Source of the DNA: Desulfuromonadaceae bacterium
Lineage (GTDB): Bacteria > Desulfobacterota > Desulfuromonadia > Geobacterales > Pseudopelobacteraceae
DNA length: 64,000 nucleotides
NCBI GenBank assembly: GCA_028683435.1
Contig: JAQUIG010000003.1
Coordinates: forward strand, 1-64,000
Reading direction: 5' to 3'
Below, one piece after another: positions 43,835-52,754 of this stretch (its first letter is position 1; every line of letters starts with the position of its first letter). The position numbers were made by a program, and so were the translations under genes. The notes beneath the pieces were generated by a model. That model was not told the DNA's origin. It saw only the letters and a program-made list of their open reading frames with translations, and did not search any database.

Positions 43835-45154
43835 ATGCCTGATACAAAGATCAATCTTGAAAAATACCATTCGGCGCTTGCGGCTGCAAAGCCGGTCAGG
43901 CTGCATGGCAAAGTTACCCAGGTCGTCGGCCTGGTTATCGAGGGGTATTGTCCTGACACTTCAGTTGGCGCCATTTGTGAGATAAAACCGCTGGATGGGG
44001 ATCCGATTCCAGCCGAGGTGGTTGGTTTTCGCAATAACAAAACCTTGTTGATGCCGCTCGGAGAACTGCGTGGGGTTGGTCTTGACAGCCTGATCTCAGT
44101 CAGGCGGGATAATGCCTCCCTCGGGGTAGGGCCTCTCATGCTGGGACGTGTTATCGACGGACTGGGCAATCCTATCGACGATAAGGGGCCGATAAATACC
44201 GAGGAAGAATATCCGATCTATGCGCTGCCGGTGAACCCGATGTCGCGTCCGCCGATCCGGAAACCGCTGGATCTGGGTATTCGCAGCATCAATGGTTTGT
44301 TGACCTGCGGTCGTGGGCAGCGGGTCGGCATAATGGCCGGCTCCGGGGTGGGGAAATCAACCCTGCTCGGAATGATCGCCCGCTATACGGAAGCAGATGT
44401 AAACGTCATCGCCCTGATTGGCGAGCGTGGCCGCGAACTGCGTGAGTTTATTGAAAAGGATCTGCAGGAGGAGGGGCTTAAAAAATCGGTTTTGGTTGTT
44501 GCAACATCCGATCAGCCTCCTTTGGTGAGGATGCGCGGCGCCTACATTGCGACGACCATTGCGGAATATTTCAAGAACCAGGGGAAAAAAGTCCTGCTGA
44601 TGATGGATTCGGCAACCCGATTCGCAATGGCGATGCGTGAGGTCGGTCTCGCCATTGGCGAGCCCCCTACCACCAAGGGTTATACACCATCGGTCTTTGC
44701 CGCGCTGCCTAAATTGCTTGAGCGGACTGGCAACTTTCCTGAAGGGAGCATCACCGCACTTTACACGGTTCTGGTTGAGGGGGACGATTTTAATGAACCG
44801 ATCTCAGATGCTATGCGCAGCATTCTTGATGGGCATATCGTGCTGTCGCGGGACCTGGCGGCCCGTAACATATACCCGCCGATCGATGTTCTGGCGAGCG
44901 CCAGTCGTGTCATGAGCGACGTGGCATCTAAAGAACACCTCAATGTAGCCTCAAAGTTCAAGGAAGTGATGGCAACCTATCGCCAGTCGGAGGATCTGAT
45001 AAATATCGGTGCTTATAAAGCGGGGAGTAATCCCGGTATAGATTATGCTGTAGCTCATATCGATGCCATGCAGTCATTCATGAAACAGGCGGTGCACAAT
45101 CCGGTCATGCTGGAAGATGCGGTGCAGGATTTAAAATCAATGTTTGAGACCTGA
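43835..45154 (+). CDS. fliI: Flagellum-specific ATPase FliI
   Basis: A 439-residue F1-beta-like hexameric ATPase of flagellar export. Walker A is GSGVGKST (about 167-174), Walker B LLMMDSATRF (about 248-257), and the family stretch GERGRELREFIEKDL (about 192-206) is present. The N-terminal beta barrel is at about 20-90. It lies between fliH and fliJ, its stalk partners. Confidence 0.97.
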   Translation: MPDTKINLEKYHSALAAAKPVRLHGKVTQVVGLVIEGYCPDTSVGAICEIKPLDGDPIPAEVVGFRNNKTLLMPLGELRGVGLDSLISVRRDNASLGVGPLMLGRVIDGLGNPIDDKGPINTEEEYPIYALPVNPMSRPPIRKPLDLGIRSINGLLTCGRGQRVGIMAGSGVGKSTLLGMIARYTEADVNVIALIGERGRELREFIEKDLQEEGLKKSVLVVATSDQPPLVRMRGAYIATTIAEYFKNQGKKVLLMMDSATRFAMAMREVGLAIGEPPTTKGYTPSVFAALPKLLERTGNFPEGSITALYTVLVEGDDFNEPISDAMRSILDGHIVLSRDLAARNIYPPIDVLASASRVMSDVASKEHLNVASKFKEVMATYRQSEDLINIGAYKAGSNPGIDYAVAHIDAMQSFMKQAVHNPVMLEDAVQDLKSMFET

Positions 45155-45190
45155 GGTGAGCTACAAGCCGGGGAGTAGGAGTAATAGGCG

Positions 45191-45634
45191 ATGGCTGGCA
45201 AAATATTCGAACTGGAGCAGGTGCTCGTCTACCGACGCGAGATGGAAAAGCTCCGCAAGCAGGAGTTTGCAGCAGCAAAGCGGGGGCTTGAACAGGCTGA
45301 TCAGGAGCTGAAACGCGAAGAGGGGCTTGTCAGAATACTGACGCAAGAGTTTCAACGGTGCCAACGGGACATTGAGTGCATTGATGACATGCAGATGTAT
45401 GCCGCTTTTTTTGCCCGCAAGCGTGAAATAATCAGACAGCAGAAGGATCGGGTCGAGCAGTTGGACCAGACCATGAACGAGAAAAGATCTGATTTAATGG
45501 AAGCAAGCAGGGGGAAAAAAGTGCTTGAGTCATTGAAAGAGGAAAAAGCCGCAGAATTCAGGCAGGAGATGGCAACAAAGGAGCGGAACTTTCTCGACGA
45601 AATTTCCATCCAGAAAAAGGTTGAACCGACGTGA
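45191..45634 (+). CDS. fliJ: Flagellar export protein FliJ
   Basis: A 147-residue protein that is almost one long antiparallel coiled coil, with charged heptads throughout (LEQVLVYRREMEKLRKQEF at the start). FliJ is the central stalk of the FliH-FliI-FliJ ATPase complex. Position after fliI and the coiled-coil pattern support the call; primary sequence of the family is poorly conserved. It overlaps the next gene by four bases. Confidence 0.85.
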   Translation: MAGKIFELEQVLVYRREMEKLRKQEFAAAKRGLEQADQELKREEGLVRILTQEFQRCQRDIECIDDMQMYAAFFARKREIIRQQKDRVEQLDQTMNEKRSDLMEASRGKKVLESLKEEKAAEFRQEMATKERNFLDEISIQKKVEPT

Positions 45635-46185
45635 AGCAAAAAAAAATCCACGTAATGATATTTCTATTGGGGGGTGCGCTCATCCTGTTGCCCTATAAGC
45701 TGTCGGCGGTTCTTGCCAACTCTCCAGTTCAGAATGAAGCCGCGGCCAAAGTTGCGACAGAGGCGGTATCTACAAGCCAGCAGCCGCTCAATGCAACCCG
45801 CGCTGCCAGAGAAGAAAAAGCCCTTCAGGATGCCCGGCGTCAGCAGCTGGCAGACAAAGAGGCGGCTCTGTCAGCCAAAGAGCAGGAGCTGAAAAAATTG
45901 AGCGCCAAGATCGAAGCGCAGGTAAAAGCTCTCGAGGACAGTAAAAAACGGCTTGATGAATCACTTAAACAAAAGAAAAAAACTCTGGACGAAAAGCGTA
46001 AGAGGATGCTGACCCTTCTCAAAAAAATGCGCCCTGAACAGGCGGGGCAGTTTCTTGGAAAAATGCAGGAGGTGGAAATAATTTCGATTCTGAACGATCT
46101 GGACAACAAGATGGTCCTGAAGTTGATCCCCTATCTCAACCAACCGATGGTTCTTAAATGGATAAAAGACAATCTCAATAGTTAA
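45631..46185 (+). CDS. MotE-like periplasmic chaperone of the stator
   Basis: A 184-residue protein with one N-terminal membrane helix (about 8-26), a coiled coil (about 60-125, KEQELKKLSAKIEAQVKAL) and a C-terminal MgtE-N-like fold (KMRPEQAGQFLGKMQEVEIISILNDL, about 132-157). In other bacteria such proteins (MotE) guide MotC/stator assembly. It uses a GTG overlapping the fliJ stop. No mot genes are in the window. Confidence 0.82.
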   Translation: MKQKKIHVMIFLLGGALILLPYKLSAVLANSPVQNEAAAKVATEAVSTSQQPLNATRAAREEKALQDARRQQLADKEAALSAKEQELKKLSAKIEAQVKALEDSKKRLDESLKQKKKTLDEKRKRMLTLLKKMRPEQAGQFLGKMQEVEIISILNDLDNKMVLKLIPYLNQPMVLKWIKDNLNS

Positions 46186-46248
46186 TAATTTTATGGATGC
46201 AGAAATGTCCACTCCATAAAAAATACAGACAGAAAGGAGGTGAAAATA

Positions 46249-47739
46249 ATGATTAATGGACAATTAAATGCAGCATCACTGCAACAAACAACACCGTTGG
46301 CAGCTTTAGAGCCGGTCGTACCGGTTGCGGCGGCAATAAACGGCGGTGCGGATTTTGCCGGGATGCTGGGCGGAATCCAATCGCTGGCAAAAGAGAAGGT
46401 TCTGCCGGATTCCGGGCACGCTGAGGAGCTTCTGAGCAAGAGCGGCAAGGATCAGCTCCATCTTGAAGCCGGTGGTGAGGATGCTGCCGTTGATCTGCTG
46501 GCACTGCTTCAGGTACCGCCACAGATTACCGCTGCATCAGAACCTGTTGCAGCAAAGTCGGAGGATTCAGAAAAAACGGATGTAACTGCCGATGTCGCAG
46601 CATTGCACAGCGAAGCATCCGGGGTTACGTCGCAGATGGCTTTGGCAGCATATTCACAACCCGGCAGAATGCCGGAAGTCAATATTTTGGCGCAAATTCC
46701 CGTTGACACGCTGCAGAAGGCAGCCACAGCAACAGAAGAACAGCCTGTCCTCATCGCTGCTATATCTGACAAAATTCAGGGAGGGCAAGCGGCGGCGGCA
46801 GCACTGCAGGAAGAAACATCAGTGCAGGCTCCCGTTGTCTTTTCTGCAAAAGCGACAACAGCCCCTGCGCCAGAAGTGCAGATCGTGCCGAAGGGAACAC
46901 ATGTGGTTGATCTATTCGCCGCTGCACCGGCTGAAAAGAGCGCAGCAGGATCAACGCCGCCGGCAGCTCCTCCGGCTGCAGCTGCTTTAGCTGGCAACAT
47001 TCCTGCGGCAGCCGTACAGGAAGCACATACTGCCCGGCAGCCCCTAAATCCCGAACAGCAGCTTGAAAAGGATCGGACGGGGGGTGAACCGGTAGCTGTC
47101 AAGGAGATGGCAGCAGCACAGCAGAGCGCAGCATCTGCCGGCGAATCCTCGTTGGGCTCAGATACTCCGCAAAGCGGCGACAGCAATCAGATGCTGGAGC
47201 AACAGATGCGCGGGCAGTTGAACACTGAACATCAGAAAGTCGCAACGCTCTCTCCCAAGGGGGTGTCGGCCGAAGCTTCACGTCAGAACGTTCCGGAACA
47301 GGTTATGCACCAAGTAAAAGATCGCTTGCTGCAGCACGACCTGAAACCGGGAAATCAGCAGATCACGCTGACGCTGTCACCAGACAGCCTCGGTGAACTG
47401 AAAATGAACCTGAATCTGCAGGGACAAAAACTCTCGGTAGAAATTTTAACCGAAAACCGGACGGTGCGGGATGCTATTGTACTGCATGCCGATGCACTCA
47501 AGGAATCGCTGGCACGTCAAAACATCACGATGGAATCCTTTGACGTTACCACCGGCGGAAAAGGTTCGGCAGGTCAGGGGCAAAACCAGAATGCCTGGCG
47601 TGAGCTGGCTAAAGAACAGCAACAGCAGCAGCTCTGGACATCGCCGCGCGGCTATCGCACAGCACAGACAGATCTTCCCACAGGCCATGGAGCGTATCAG
47701 AGGCAGCAAGGGCAATCGATGCTCGATATTCATTATTGA
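46249..47739 (+). CDS. fliK: Flagellar hook-length control protein FliK
   Basis: A 496-residue secreted ruler. About 350 residues of Ala/Pro/Gln/Glu-rich, largely unordered sequence precede a Flg_hook domain (about 355-440: ITLTLSPDSLGELKMNL, VEILTENRTVRDAI). Hook length depends on the N-terminal part and the switch on FlhB contact. The ATG at 46249 follows AAGGAGGTG at six bases; an in-frame GTG inside that ribosome site is rejected. It lies before flgD, its usual neighbour. Confidence 0.88.
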   Translation: MINGQLNAASLQQTTPLAALEPVVPVAAAINGGADFAGMLGGIQSLAKEKVLPDSGHAEELLSKSGKDQLHLEAGGEDAAVDLLALLQVPPQITAASEPVAAKSEDSEKTDVTADVAALHSEASGVTSQMALAAYSQPGRMPEVNILAQIPVDTLQKAATATEEQPVLIAAISDKIQGGQAAAAALQEETSVQAPVVFSAKATTAPAPEVQIVPKGTHVVDLFAAAPAEKSAAGSTPPAAPPAAAALAGNIPAAAVQEAHTARQPLNPEQQLEKDRTGGEPVAVKEMAAAQQSAASAGESSLGSDTPQSGDSNQMLEQQMRGQLNTEHQKVATLSPKGVSAEASRQNVPEQVMHQVKDRLLQHDLKPGNQQITLTLSPDSLGELKMNLNLQGQKLSVEILTENRTVRDAIVLHADALKESLARQNITMESFDVTTGGKGSAGQGQNQNAWRELAKEQQQQQLWTSPRGYRTAQTDLPTGHGAYQRQQGQSMLDIHY

Positions 47740-47758
47740 AAGCGAGGTGACAATATAA

Positions 47759-48418
47759 ATGGTAAGTACAGTAACTTCAACAACCGACACAACCGCAGCG
47801 GCAGCGGCGATGAAGCAATCTCTGGGAATGAACAAGGATGACTTCATGAAACTGTTTATTGCCCAGCTGCAGTACCAGGATCCACTGAAGCCACAGGATC
47901 CGAGTGCGATGCTGGACCAGCTTTCCCAGTTATCTCTGGTGGAACAGTCATACAACAGCAACACCGCATTGAATAATCTGCTGACGGCACAGAACAACTC
48001 CATCAGCCTGACCGCCGTTTCATTCATCGGCAAAAATGTCAAGGCAAACGGCAACAGCGCATCATTTGACGGCAGTACGCCGGCAGATCTGCAGTTTAAT
48101 CTGCCGCTTTCGGCATCATCGACACAGGTTTCGATTGTCAATGGTTCCGGCAAAACAGTCAGAACAGCAACAGTCGGATCACGCAGCGCTGGTGAAAACG
48201 GCTTTTCTTGGGACGGTCGCGATAATAGCGGCGCATTGCTCCCCGCCGGAGCGTACACTTTTACCGTTACTGCCAAGGCAGCAGACGGCAGCTCTCTGGC
48301 TGCGACAACCTATACCACAGGCAAAATCGATGGCGTCAACCTTTCCGGCAGCACACCACAACTGACAGTAGGTACTGTTTCGGTGGCACTGGGTGATGTT
48401 ATCAGTATGGGGGTGTGA
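47759..48418 (+). CDS. flgD: Flagellar hook cap protein FlgD
   Basis: A 219-residue scaffold on which FlgE is assembled. The N-terminal family segment DFMKLFIAQLQYQDPLKPQD (about 28-47) and a C-terminal FlgD Ig-like half (FSWDGRDNSGALLPAGAYTF, about 148-167) are clear. It lies between fliK and the small flagellar operon protein. Confidence 0.95.
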   Translation: MVSTVTSTTDTTAAAAAMKQSLGMNKDDFMKLFIAQLQYQDPLKPQDPSAMLDQLSQLSLVEQSYNSNTALNNLLTAQNNSISLTAVSFIGKNVKANGNSASFDGSTPADLQFNLPLSASSTQVSIVNGSGKTVRTATVGSRSAGENGFSWDGRDNSGALLPAGAYTFTVTAKAADGSSLAATTYTTGKIDGVNLSGSTPQLTVGTVSVALGDVISMGV

Positions 48419-48424
48419 TTCACT

Positions 48425-48811
48425 ATGATTGATCAGATTTTTATTCCGAATCCGGTTCAGCCGGGCAGGATCGACCGGTTGCAACAGCAAAAACCGGCAA
48501 CCGGCCAGACTTCCAACTCGCCGTTCGCCCAGGTTCTGGATCAGAAGCTTCCGACACAGGGCGTCAAATTTTCACAGCACGCTCAGGATCGGCTCCGGGC
48601 CCGCAATATCACCTTCTCAGCCAATGATCTTGCCAACCTCGAAGGGGCTGTCAACAGCGTCGCCCAAAAAGGGGGGAAGGAATCGCTGGTCATGATGGGA
48701 GATTCAGCGCTGGTAGTCAGCATCAAGAACCGCACTGTGGTGACCGCCATGGACCGAGCCCAGATGAAGGGCAACGTTTTTACCAACATAGATTCAGCAG
48801 TGATTATTTAA
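48425..48811 (+). CDS. Flagellar operon protein (TIGR02530-type)
   Basis: A 128-residue protein of the small family found between flgD and flgE in many bacteria. The conserved core KFSQHAQDRLRARNI (about 41-55) and SALVVSIKNRTVVTAMDR (about 98-115) are recognisable. Function is not established; position suggests a role in hook assembly. It starts six bases after flgD, without a strong ribosome site. Confidence 0.85.
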   Translation: MIDQIFIPNPVQPGRIDRLQQQKPATGQTSNSPFAQVLDQKLPTQGVKFSQHAQDRLRARNITFSANDLANLEGAVNSVAQKGGKESLVMMGDSALVVSIKNRTVVTAMDRAQMKGNVFTNIDSAVII

Positions 48812-48914
48812 AAACGCAACAGGGCTGGTCCTCCGAGAGGAAGCCCCCGAAACGCTGATCGATTGACGCGTTTCACACAACTTAAATCTCTCACACGTAC
48901 AAGGAGGCAACACA

Positions 48915-50309
48915 ATGAGTGTCACATCCGCAATGTTTACTGGCGTATCCGGCCTTTTGGCCAACGCAGAAGGCATCAACGTCATCGGCAACAACCTTGC
49001 CAACGTCAATACCGTCGGCTTTAAAAGTGGGCGCATGCTGTTTTCCGACGTGCTTTCCGCCAATATTGGCAACAATTCCCAGATTGGCCGCGGCACCCAG
49101 ATTCAGACGGTAGACAATATTTTTGGTCAGGGGACATTTGAAACGACCGAGAGCGTCACCGACCTGGCACTTCAAGGAAACAGTTTCTTTGCCGTCATGG
49201 ATCCGAACGCCACGGCACCGGTCAATCAGAATAGCGCCTTGCTGACCCGCGCGGGTGCTTTCCGTCTGGACAGCAACTACACTCTGGTAAACCCCGATGG
49301 CTATCAGGTCCTGGATACTCAGGGGAATCCGGTAAAATTCAGCGACAATGCGGCTGCAATTGCCGCTGCTAACACTGCCATCACCGCGGCTACTGCTGCT
49401 GCAAGCACTGCCATCGATGCTGTGGCCAATGTCACCGAGCCTTTTTATATAACAGCTGCTACTGCTATTTCGACTGAAGCGACAGCTCAAGCTACCGCAG
49501 CGGCGGCTTTTGATACTGCCATTAATGCGCTTGCAGCACCTGCTACTCCGGCTACAGTTGCGGAGACAACGGCCTCTGGTCTAATCAAAACAGCTGCAGA
49601 TGCTGCTAAAACAGCGGCGGATACGGCCGTTACAACACCTAATGCAACGAATATTGCAGCAGCTCAGGCTGCGTTCAATGCCCTCAATACATTGACGAAT
49701 AGTTCGTCGTTTGCAGATGATGCTTTAGCACTCTACACTCCCTTTAGAGCAGCCCTAAATACTTCAAATACGACAGTTGATGCTGCCATGACCATGGCTG
49801 CAGCTGCCAAGGAAGCTGCAATTTTGATTGATCCAGTTGTAGTCGCTGCAAAAGCCGATTTGGCAACGGCTACTGGTTTGGCCTTCAGCAAGATCACCAA
49901 AATAGACGCCAGCGGTCTGATTACCTATCTGGGCAAAGATGGCATCACGTCAAACTACTACAACACTTCCGGTCAGGTTGGTCTTGCTGCCAACGCAGTC
50001 AATGCTGCAACCGTGCAACGTCTGGCGGTAGTTGCGGTTGCCAATTCGGGCGGTCTTGAAAAAGTCGGTGGGACGCTTTTCAGGCCAACAACCTCTTCTG
50101 GGATTTCATCAGCTGCGTTCAGCTTGGCAGATAATTCTGCCAATGGCAGCAGTGAAAAGATCTACACGAACTCCCTGGAGCAGAGCAACGTGGATATGGC
50201 TGCCCAGTTCGTCAAGATGATCCTGACGCAACGAGCCTATTCAGCCAACTCAAAGACGATTACCACGGCGGATGAAATGACGCAGGAAGTATTACAGCTC
50301 AAGCGTTAA
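48915..50309 (+). CDS. flgE: Flagellar hook protein FlgE with Ala/Thr-rich central replacement
   Basis: A 464-residue hook subunit. The N-terminal D0 region (SVTSAMFTGVSGLLANAEGI, NLANVNTVGFK) and the C-terminal D0 region (LEQSNVDMAAQFVKMILTQR, MTQEVLQLKR) are intact, as is the FlgE piece GLEKVGGTLF (about 380-389). Between about 145 and 318 the usual D2 domain is replaced by low-complexity sequence in which Ala and Thr dominate (for example AAANTAITAATAAASTA). AAGGAGG precedes the ATG. It could be a divergent hook surface or recombination product; the frame is clean. Confidence 0.9.
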   Translation: MSVTSAMFTGVSGLLANAEGINVIGNNLANVNTVGFKSGRMLFSDVLSANIGNNSQIGRGTQIQTVDNIFGQGTFETTESVTDLALQGNSFFAVMDPNATAPVNQNSALLTRAGAFRLDSNYTLVNPDGYQVLDTQGNPVKFSDNAAAIAAANTAITAATAAASTAIDAVANVTEPFYITAATAISTEATAQATAAAAFDTAINALAAPATPATVAETTASGLIKTAADAAKTAADTAVTTPNATNIAAAQAAFNALNTLTNSSSFADDALALYTPFRAALNTSNTTVDAAMTMAAAAKEAAILIDPVVVAAKADLATATGLAFSKITKIDASGLITYLGKDGITSNYYNTSGQVGLAANAVNAATVQRLAVVAVANSGGLEKVGGTLFRPTTSSGISSAAFSLADNSANGSSEKIYTNSLEQSNVDMAAQFVKMILTQRAYSANSKTITTADEMTQEVLQLKR

Positions 50310-50334
50310 CCAGCATATGACAACCTGAATCGGT

Positions 50335-50370
50335 ACGGAGGCGAATCCAAGATATATGGTGCGCCTCCGT
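50335..50370 (+). other. Hairpin after flgE
   Basis: ACGGAGGCG (50335-50343) pairs with CGCCTCCGT (50362-50370) around an 18-base loop, with further GGT/ACC pairing outside. No T-run follows, so it is more likely an mRNA stabiliser or weak terminator before fliL. The remaining 98 bases before fliL show no clear promoter. Confidence 0.55.
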
Positions 50371-50468
50371 AACCGTTTAAACAGTTGCAAAAACAGTCGA
50401 TTCGTTTTACATAATGCAATGCGTAATTAATCCATTGAATTTATTATCCATTCGCGGAGGATTGGCAC

Positions 50469-51041
50469 ATGGCCAAGGAAGAACAGGCATCGACAGAAGC
50501 GGAAGCTGAAGGCGGCGGCAAGAAAAAGATGATCATTATTATCGGTGCGGCAGTCGCCGTAGCGTTAATCCTGGGGGTTGTTGCCTTCATGATGCTGGGT
50601 AAAGGTGGCGATAAGACTAAAAAAGAGGGTGAAGCAGCTCAGGCCGAAGGTGCGGCCGCTGGCGCACATGGCGCTCCGGCGGAGGCCCCGGCAGCCGGCG
50701 GCCATGGCGGTGCTGCTGCTGGTGGGGCGGCAAGCCCTGCTGCCAATATATTCCCGCTGGAACCTTTTATCGTCAATATCTATGATGGCCAGGAACTCCG
50801 CTATCTCAAGGTCAAAGTCGAGCTGGAGATGGTCGGTCCTGCCGTAAAGGGTGAAATCGAGGGACGGTTGGCTCCGATCCGGGATTCTGTCCTGATATTG
50901 CTCAGTGCGAAAACCCTTCAGGATATTCAGGATGTTCAGGGGAAAAATACGCTCAAGGATGAAATCCTCGGGGCAATCAATAAGAACATTCCTCCCGGCA
51001 AGATCTCCAAGGTATATTTCACCGATTTCGTGGTCCAATAG
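50469..51041 (+). CDS. fliL: Flagellar basal-body protein FliL
   Basis: A 190-residue single-span membrane protein that supports the stator. The membrane helix is at about 21-43 (MIIIIGAAVAVALILGVVAF); a Gly/Ala/His-rich linker (about 55-95) leads to the conserved periplasmic domain (FPLEPFIVNI, KVKVELEM, RLAPIRDSVLILLSAK, KVYFTDFVVQ). GGAGG lies 9 bases ahead. It starts the fliL-flhB group. Confidence 0.92.
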   Translation: MAKEEQASTEAEAEGGGKKKMIIIIGAAVAVALILGVVAFMMLGKGGDKTKKEGEAAQAEGAAAGAHGAPAEAPAAGGHGGAAAGGAASPAANIFPLEPFIVNIYDGQELRYLKVKVELEMVGPAVKGEIEGRLAPIRDSVLILLSAKTLQDIQDVQGKNTLKDEILGAINKNIPPGKISKVYFTDFVVQ

Positions 51042-51058
51042 GTACCGAAGTGGCCGCA

Positions 51059-52039
51059 ATGGAAAAAATCCTATCAAAAGCGGAAATCGAAGCGCTGCTC
51101 AATGCGGTCTTTGAAGGTCGCATAGAACCCGAAAAGGAGCTCGCCAAAGCGGAGGGGGCGGTTGCAACCTACGACTTGGTCAACGCAGATGCCCACAAGG
51201 GATTTGTCCCGAATCTGGACATCATTTACGACAGTTTTATTCGCTACAACCGTGTCAATCTCTCCAACCGCCTGCGCAAATCTGTTGAAATAAAAAAAGT
51301 CGGTGCTCGTTCCTATAAATTCGATGATTTTCTCCAGACGCTGCCGTCGCCGGTCTGCATGGGTATTTTCAAGATTGAACCGCTCAAGGGGGCCGCTCTG
51401 ATCTCTTTTGACAGTACCCTGGTACTGTCACTGGTTGACAGCCTTCTGGGGGGGACCGGCAGTGCAAAGGTCCCGCTTGCCAATCGCATGTTTACCTCGA
51501 TTGAAATTCGTCTGATGGAAAAGATTGTCGGAGATGCGCTGCAGGATTTGGAAAAGGCCTGGGCGCCTCTGTATGCCACCCGTATGAACCTGCTGCGGAT
51601 GGAGATGAACCCGCGTCTGCTCAATATCGTGCCGCCTGAATATCAGATCGTAACCATGACTCTCAAGATCCAGATTGACGACGTCTCCGGCAATATGATG
51701 TTTGCAGTGCCGTTCATGACCATCGATCCGATCAGGGACAAGCTCAAGACCGGTATGCAGTTCGACCTGATGGCGATCGATCCGCAGTGGTCATTCCGTC
51801 TTTCTTCCGAGATACTGGAGGCGCCGATGGAGACGACGGTCGAAATGGGAAATGCCAGCATCACCCTGCGGGAACTACTTGACCTGGCCCCGGGTGATAC
51901 CATCATGCTTGATAAGGCCTGCTCGAGCGAAATGGTTGTCAAGGTAGAGGGGGTCCCCAAGTATTTCGGTGTTCCCGGCATCAAACATGGCAACAAAGCG
52001 ATTCAGATCAGCAAGATTTGCGATAAGAGGGGGCAGTAG
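51059..52039 (+). CDS. fliM: Flagellar motor switch protein FliM
   Basis: A 326-residue C-ring protein. The N-terminal CheY-P-binding helix is at the very start (EKILSKAEIEALLNAV), followed by the middle domain (SFDSTLVLSLVDSLLGG, about 118-134) and the C-terminal SpoA domain (LGDLL-like LRELLDLAPGDTIML, about 275-289). The ATG at 51059 fits the family start; an in-frame GTG nine bases earlier is the alternative. The stop overlaps the fliN GTG by one base. Confidence 0.95.
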   Translation: MEKILSKAEIEALLNAVFEGRIEPEKELAKAEGAVATYDLVNADAHKGFVPNLDIIYDSFIRYNRVNLSNRLRKSVEIKKVGARSYKFDDFLQTLPSPVCMGIFKIEPLKGAALISFDSTLVLSLVDSLLGGTGSAKVPLANRMFTSIEIRLMEKIVGDALQDLEKAWAPLYATRMNLLRMEMNPRLLNIVPPEYQIVTMTLKIQIDDVSGNMMFAVPFMTIDPIRDKLKTGMQFDLMAIDPQWSFRLSSEILEAPMETTVEMGNASITLRELLDLAPGDTIMLDKACSSEMVVKVEGVPKYFGVPGIKHGNKAIQISKICDKRGQ

Positions 52040-52338
52040 TGAGTGATACGCCTGAAGAGAACCAACCGCCGCTTGACAAGAAAAACCTCGATTTCATTCT
52101 TGATATACCGTTACAGGTTACTGTCGAGCTGGGGAGAACCAAACTGCTGGTCAAGGATATTCTGCAGCTAAATCAGGGTGCGGTCGTGGAATTGACCAAG
52201 CTGGCCGGAGAGCCGCTGGATATTTTTGTCAACTCCAAATTGGTGGCTCGCGGTGAAGCGGTGGTCGTCAACGAAAAGTTCGGTGTCCGCCTTGTGGATA
52301 TCGTCTCTCCTAACGAGCGGGTGGAGAAAATTCTGTGA
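52039..52338 (+). CDS. fliN: Flagellar motor switch protein FliN
   Basis: A 99-residue C-ring protein with a SpoA domain: DIPLQVTVELGRTKLLVKDILQL (about 22-44) and GEAVVVNEKFGVRLVDIV. GTG start overlapping the fliM stop. Its 3' end overlaps the next gene by four bases. Confidence 0.96.
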   Translation: MSDTPEENQPPLDKKNLDFILDIPLQVTVELGRTKLLVKDILQLNQGAVVELTKLAGEPLDIFVNSKLVARGEAVVVNEKFGVRLVDIVSPNERVEKIL

Positions 52339-52754
52339 AAGGTGCGGCTCCCGCACTTATTCTACTCCTCCCCGCCATAGCATCGGCTGCCGAGAGTTCC
52401 GGACAGCGGTTCAGTTTCCTGGCAAGTCTTCTGCAGATGATCGCTGCCCTGGCACTTGTTATCGGCCTTATCCTGATAATATGGCATTTTTCCGGCAAGC
52501 TGCTGAGAGGTTTGCCGGCCGGACAGCATCTTCTTTCAAAGCATATCCGCCTGGTAGAGACCCGTTATCTCGGGCCAAAAAAATCTCTTCTGCTGGTGGA
52601 GGTGGGAGGGGAATACCTGCTGCTGTCAAGCAGCGAAGCCGGCCTGACACTTATTAAGCAGATCGACATGCTGGAAGAGATCGAAGTTATCGAAGAAAAG
52701 ACGGAACAGAGCCGTTTTGACAAGCTAATGACTCGATTGAGACAGGCATCATGA
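52335..52754 (+). CDS. fliO: Flagellar biosynthesis protein FliO
   Basis: A 139-residue bitopic membrane protein that helps FliP assemble. A signal-like N-terminus (APALILLLPAIASAAES) is followed by one membrane helix (LQMIAALALVIGLILIIW, about 36-53) and the FliO cytoplasmic domain (VETRYLGPKKSLLLVEVGGEYLLL). GTG start; overlaps fliP by four bases. Confidence 0.92.
   Translation: MKGAAPALILLLPAIASAAESSGQRFSFLASLLQMIAALALVIGLILIIWHFSGKLLRGLPAGQHLLSKHIRLVETRYLGPKKSLLLVEVGGEYLLLSSSEAGLTLIKQIDMLEEIEVIEEKTEQSRFDKLMTRLRQAS

Noticed and set aside
46253-47281. Minus-strand and offset frames across fliK
   Set aside because: Low-complexity shadows of the Ala/Gln-rich fliK sequence; no ribosome sites.
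50458-50480. TTGGCAC before fliL as a sigma-54 -24 element
   Set aside because: No GC at the -12 position, and it overlaps the start codon.
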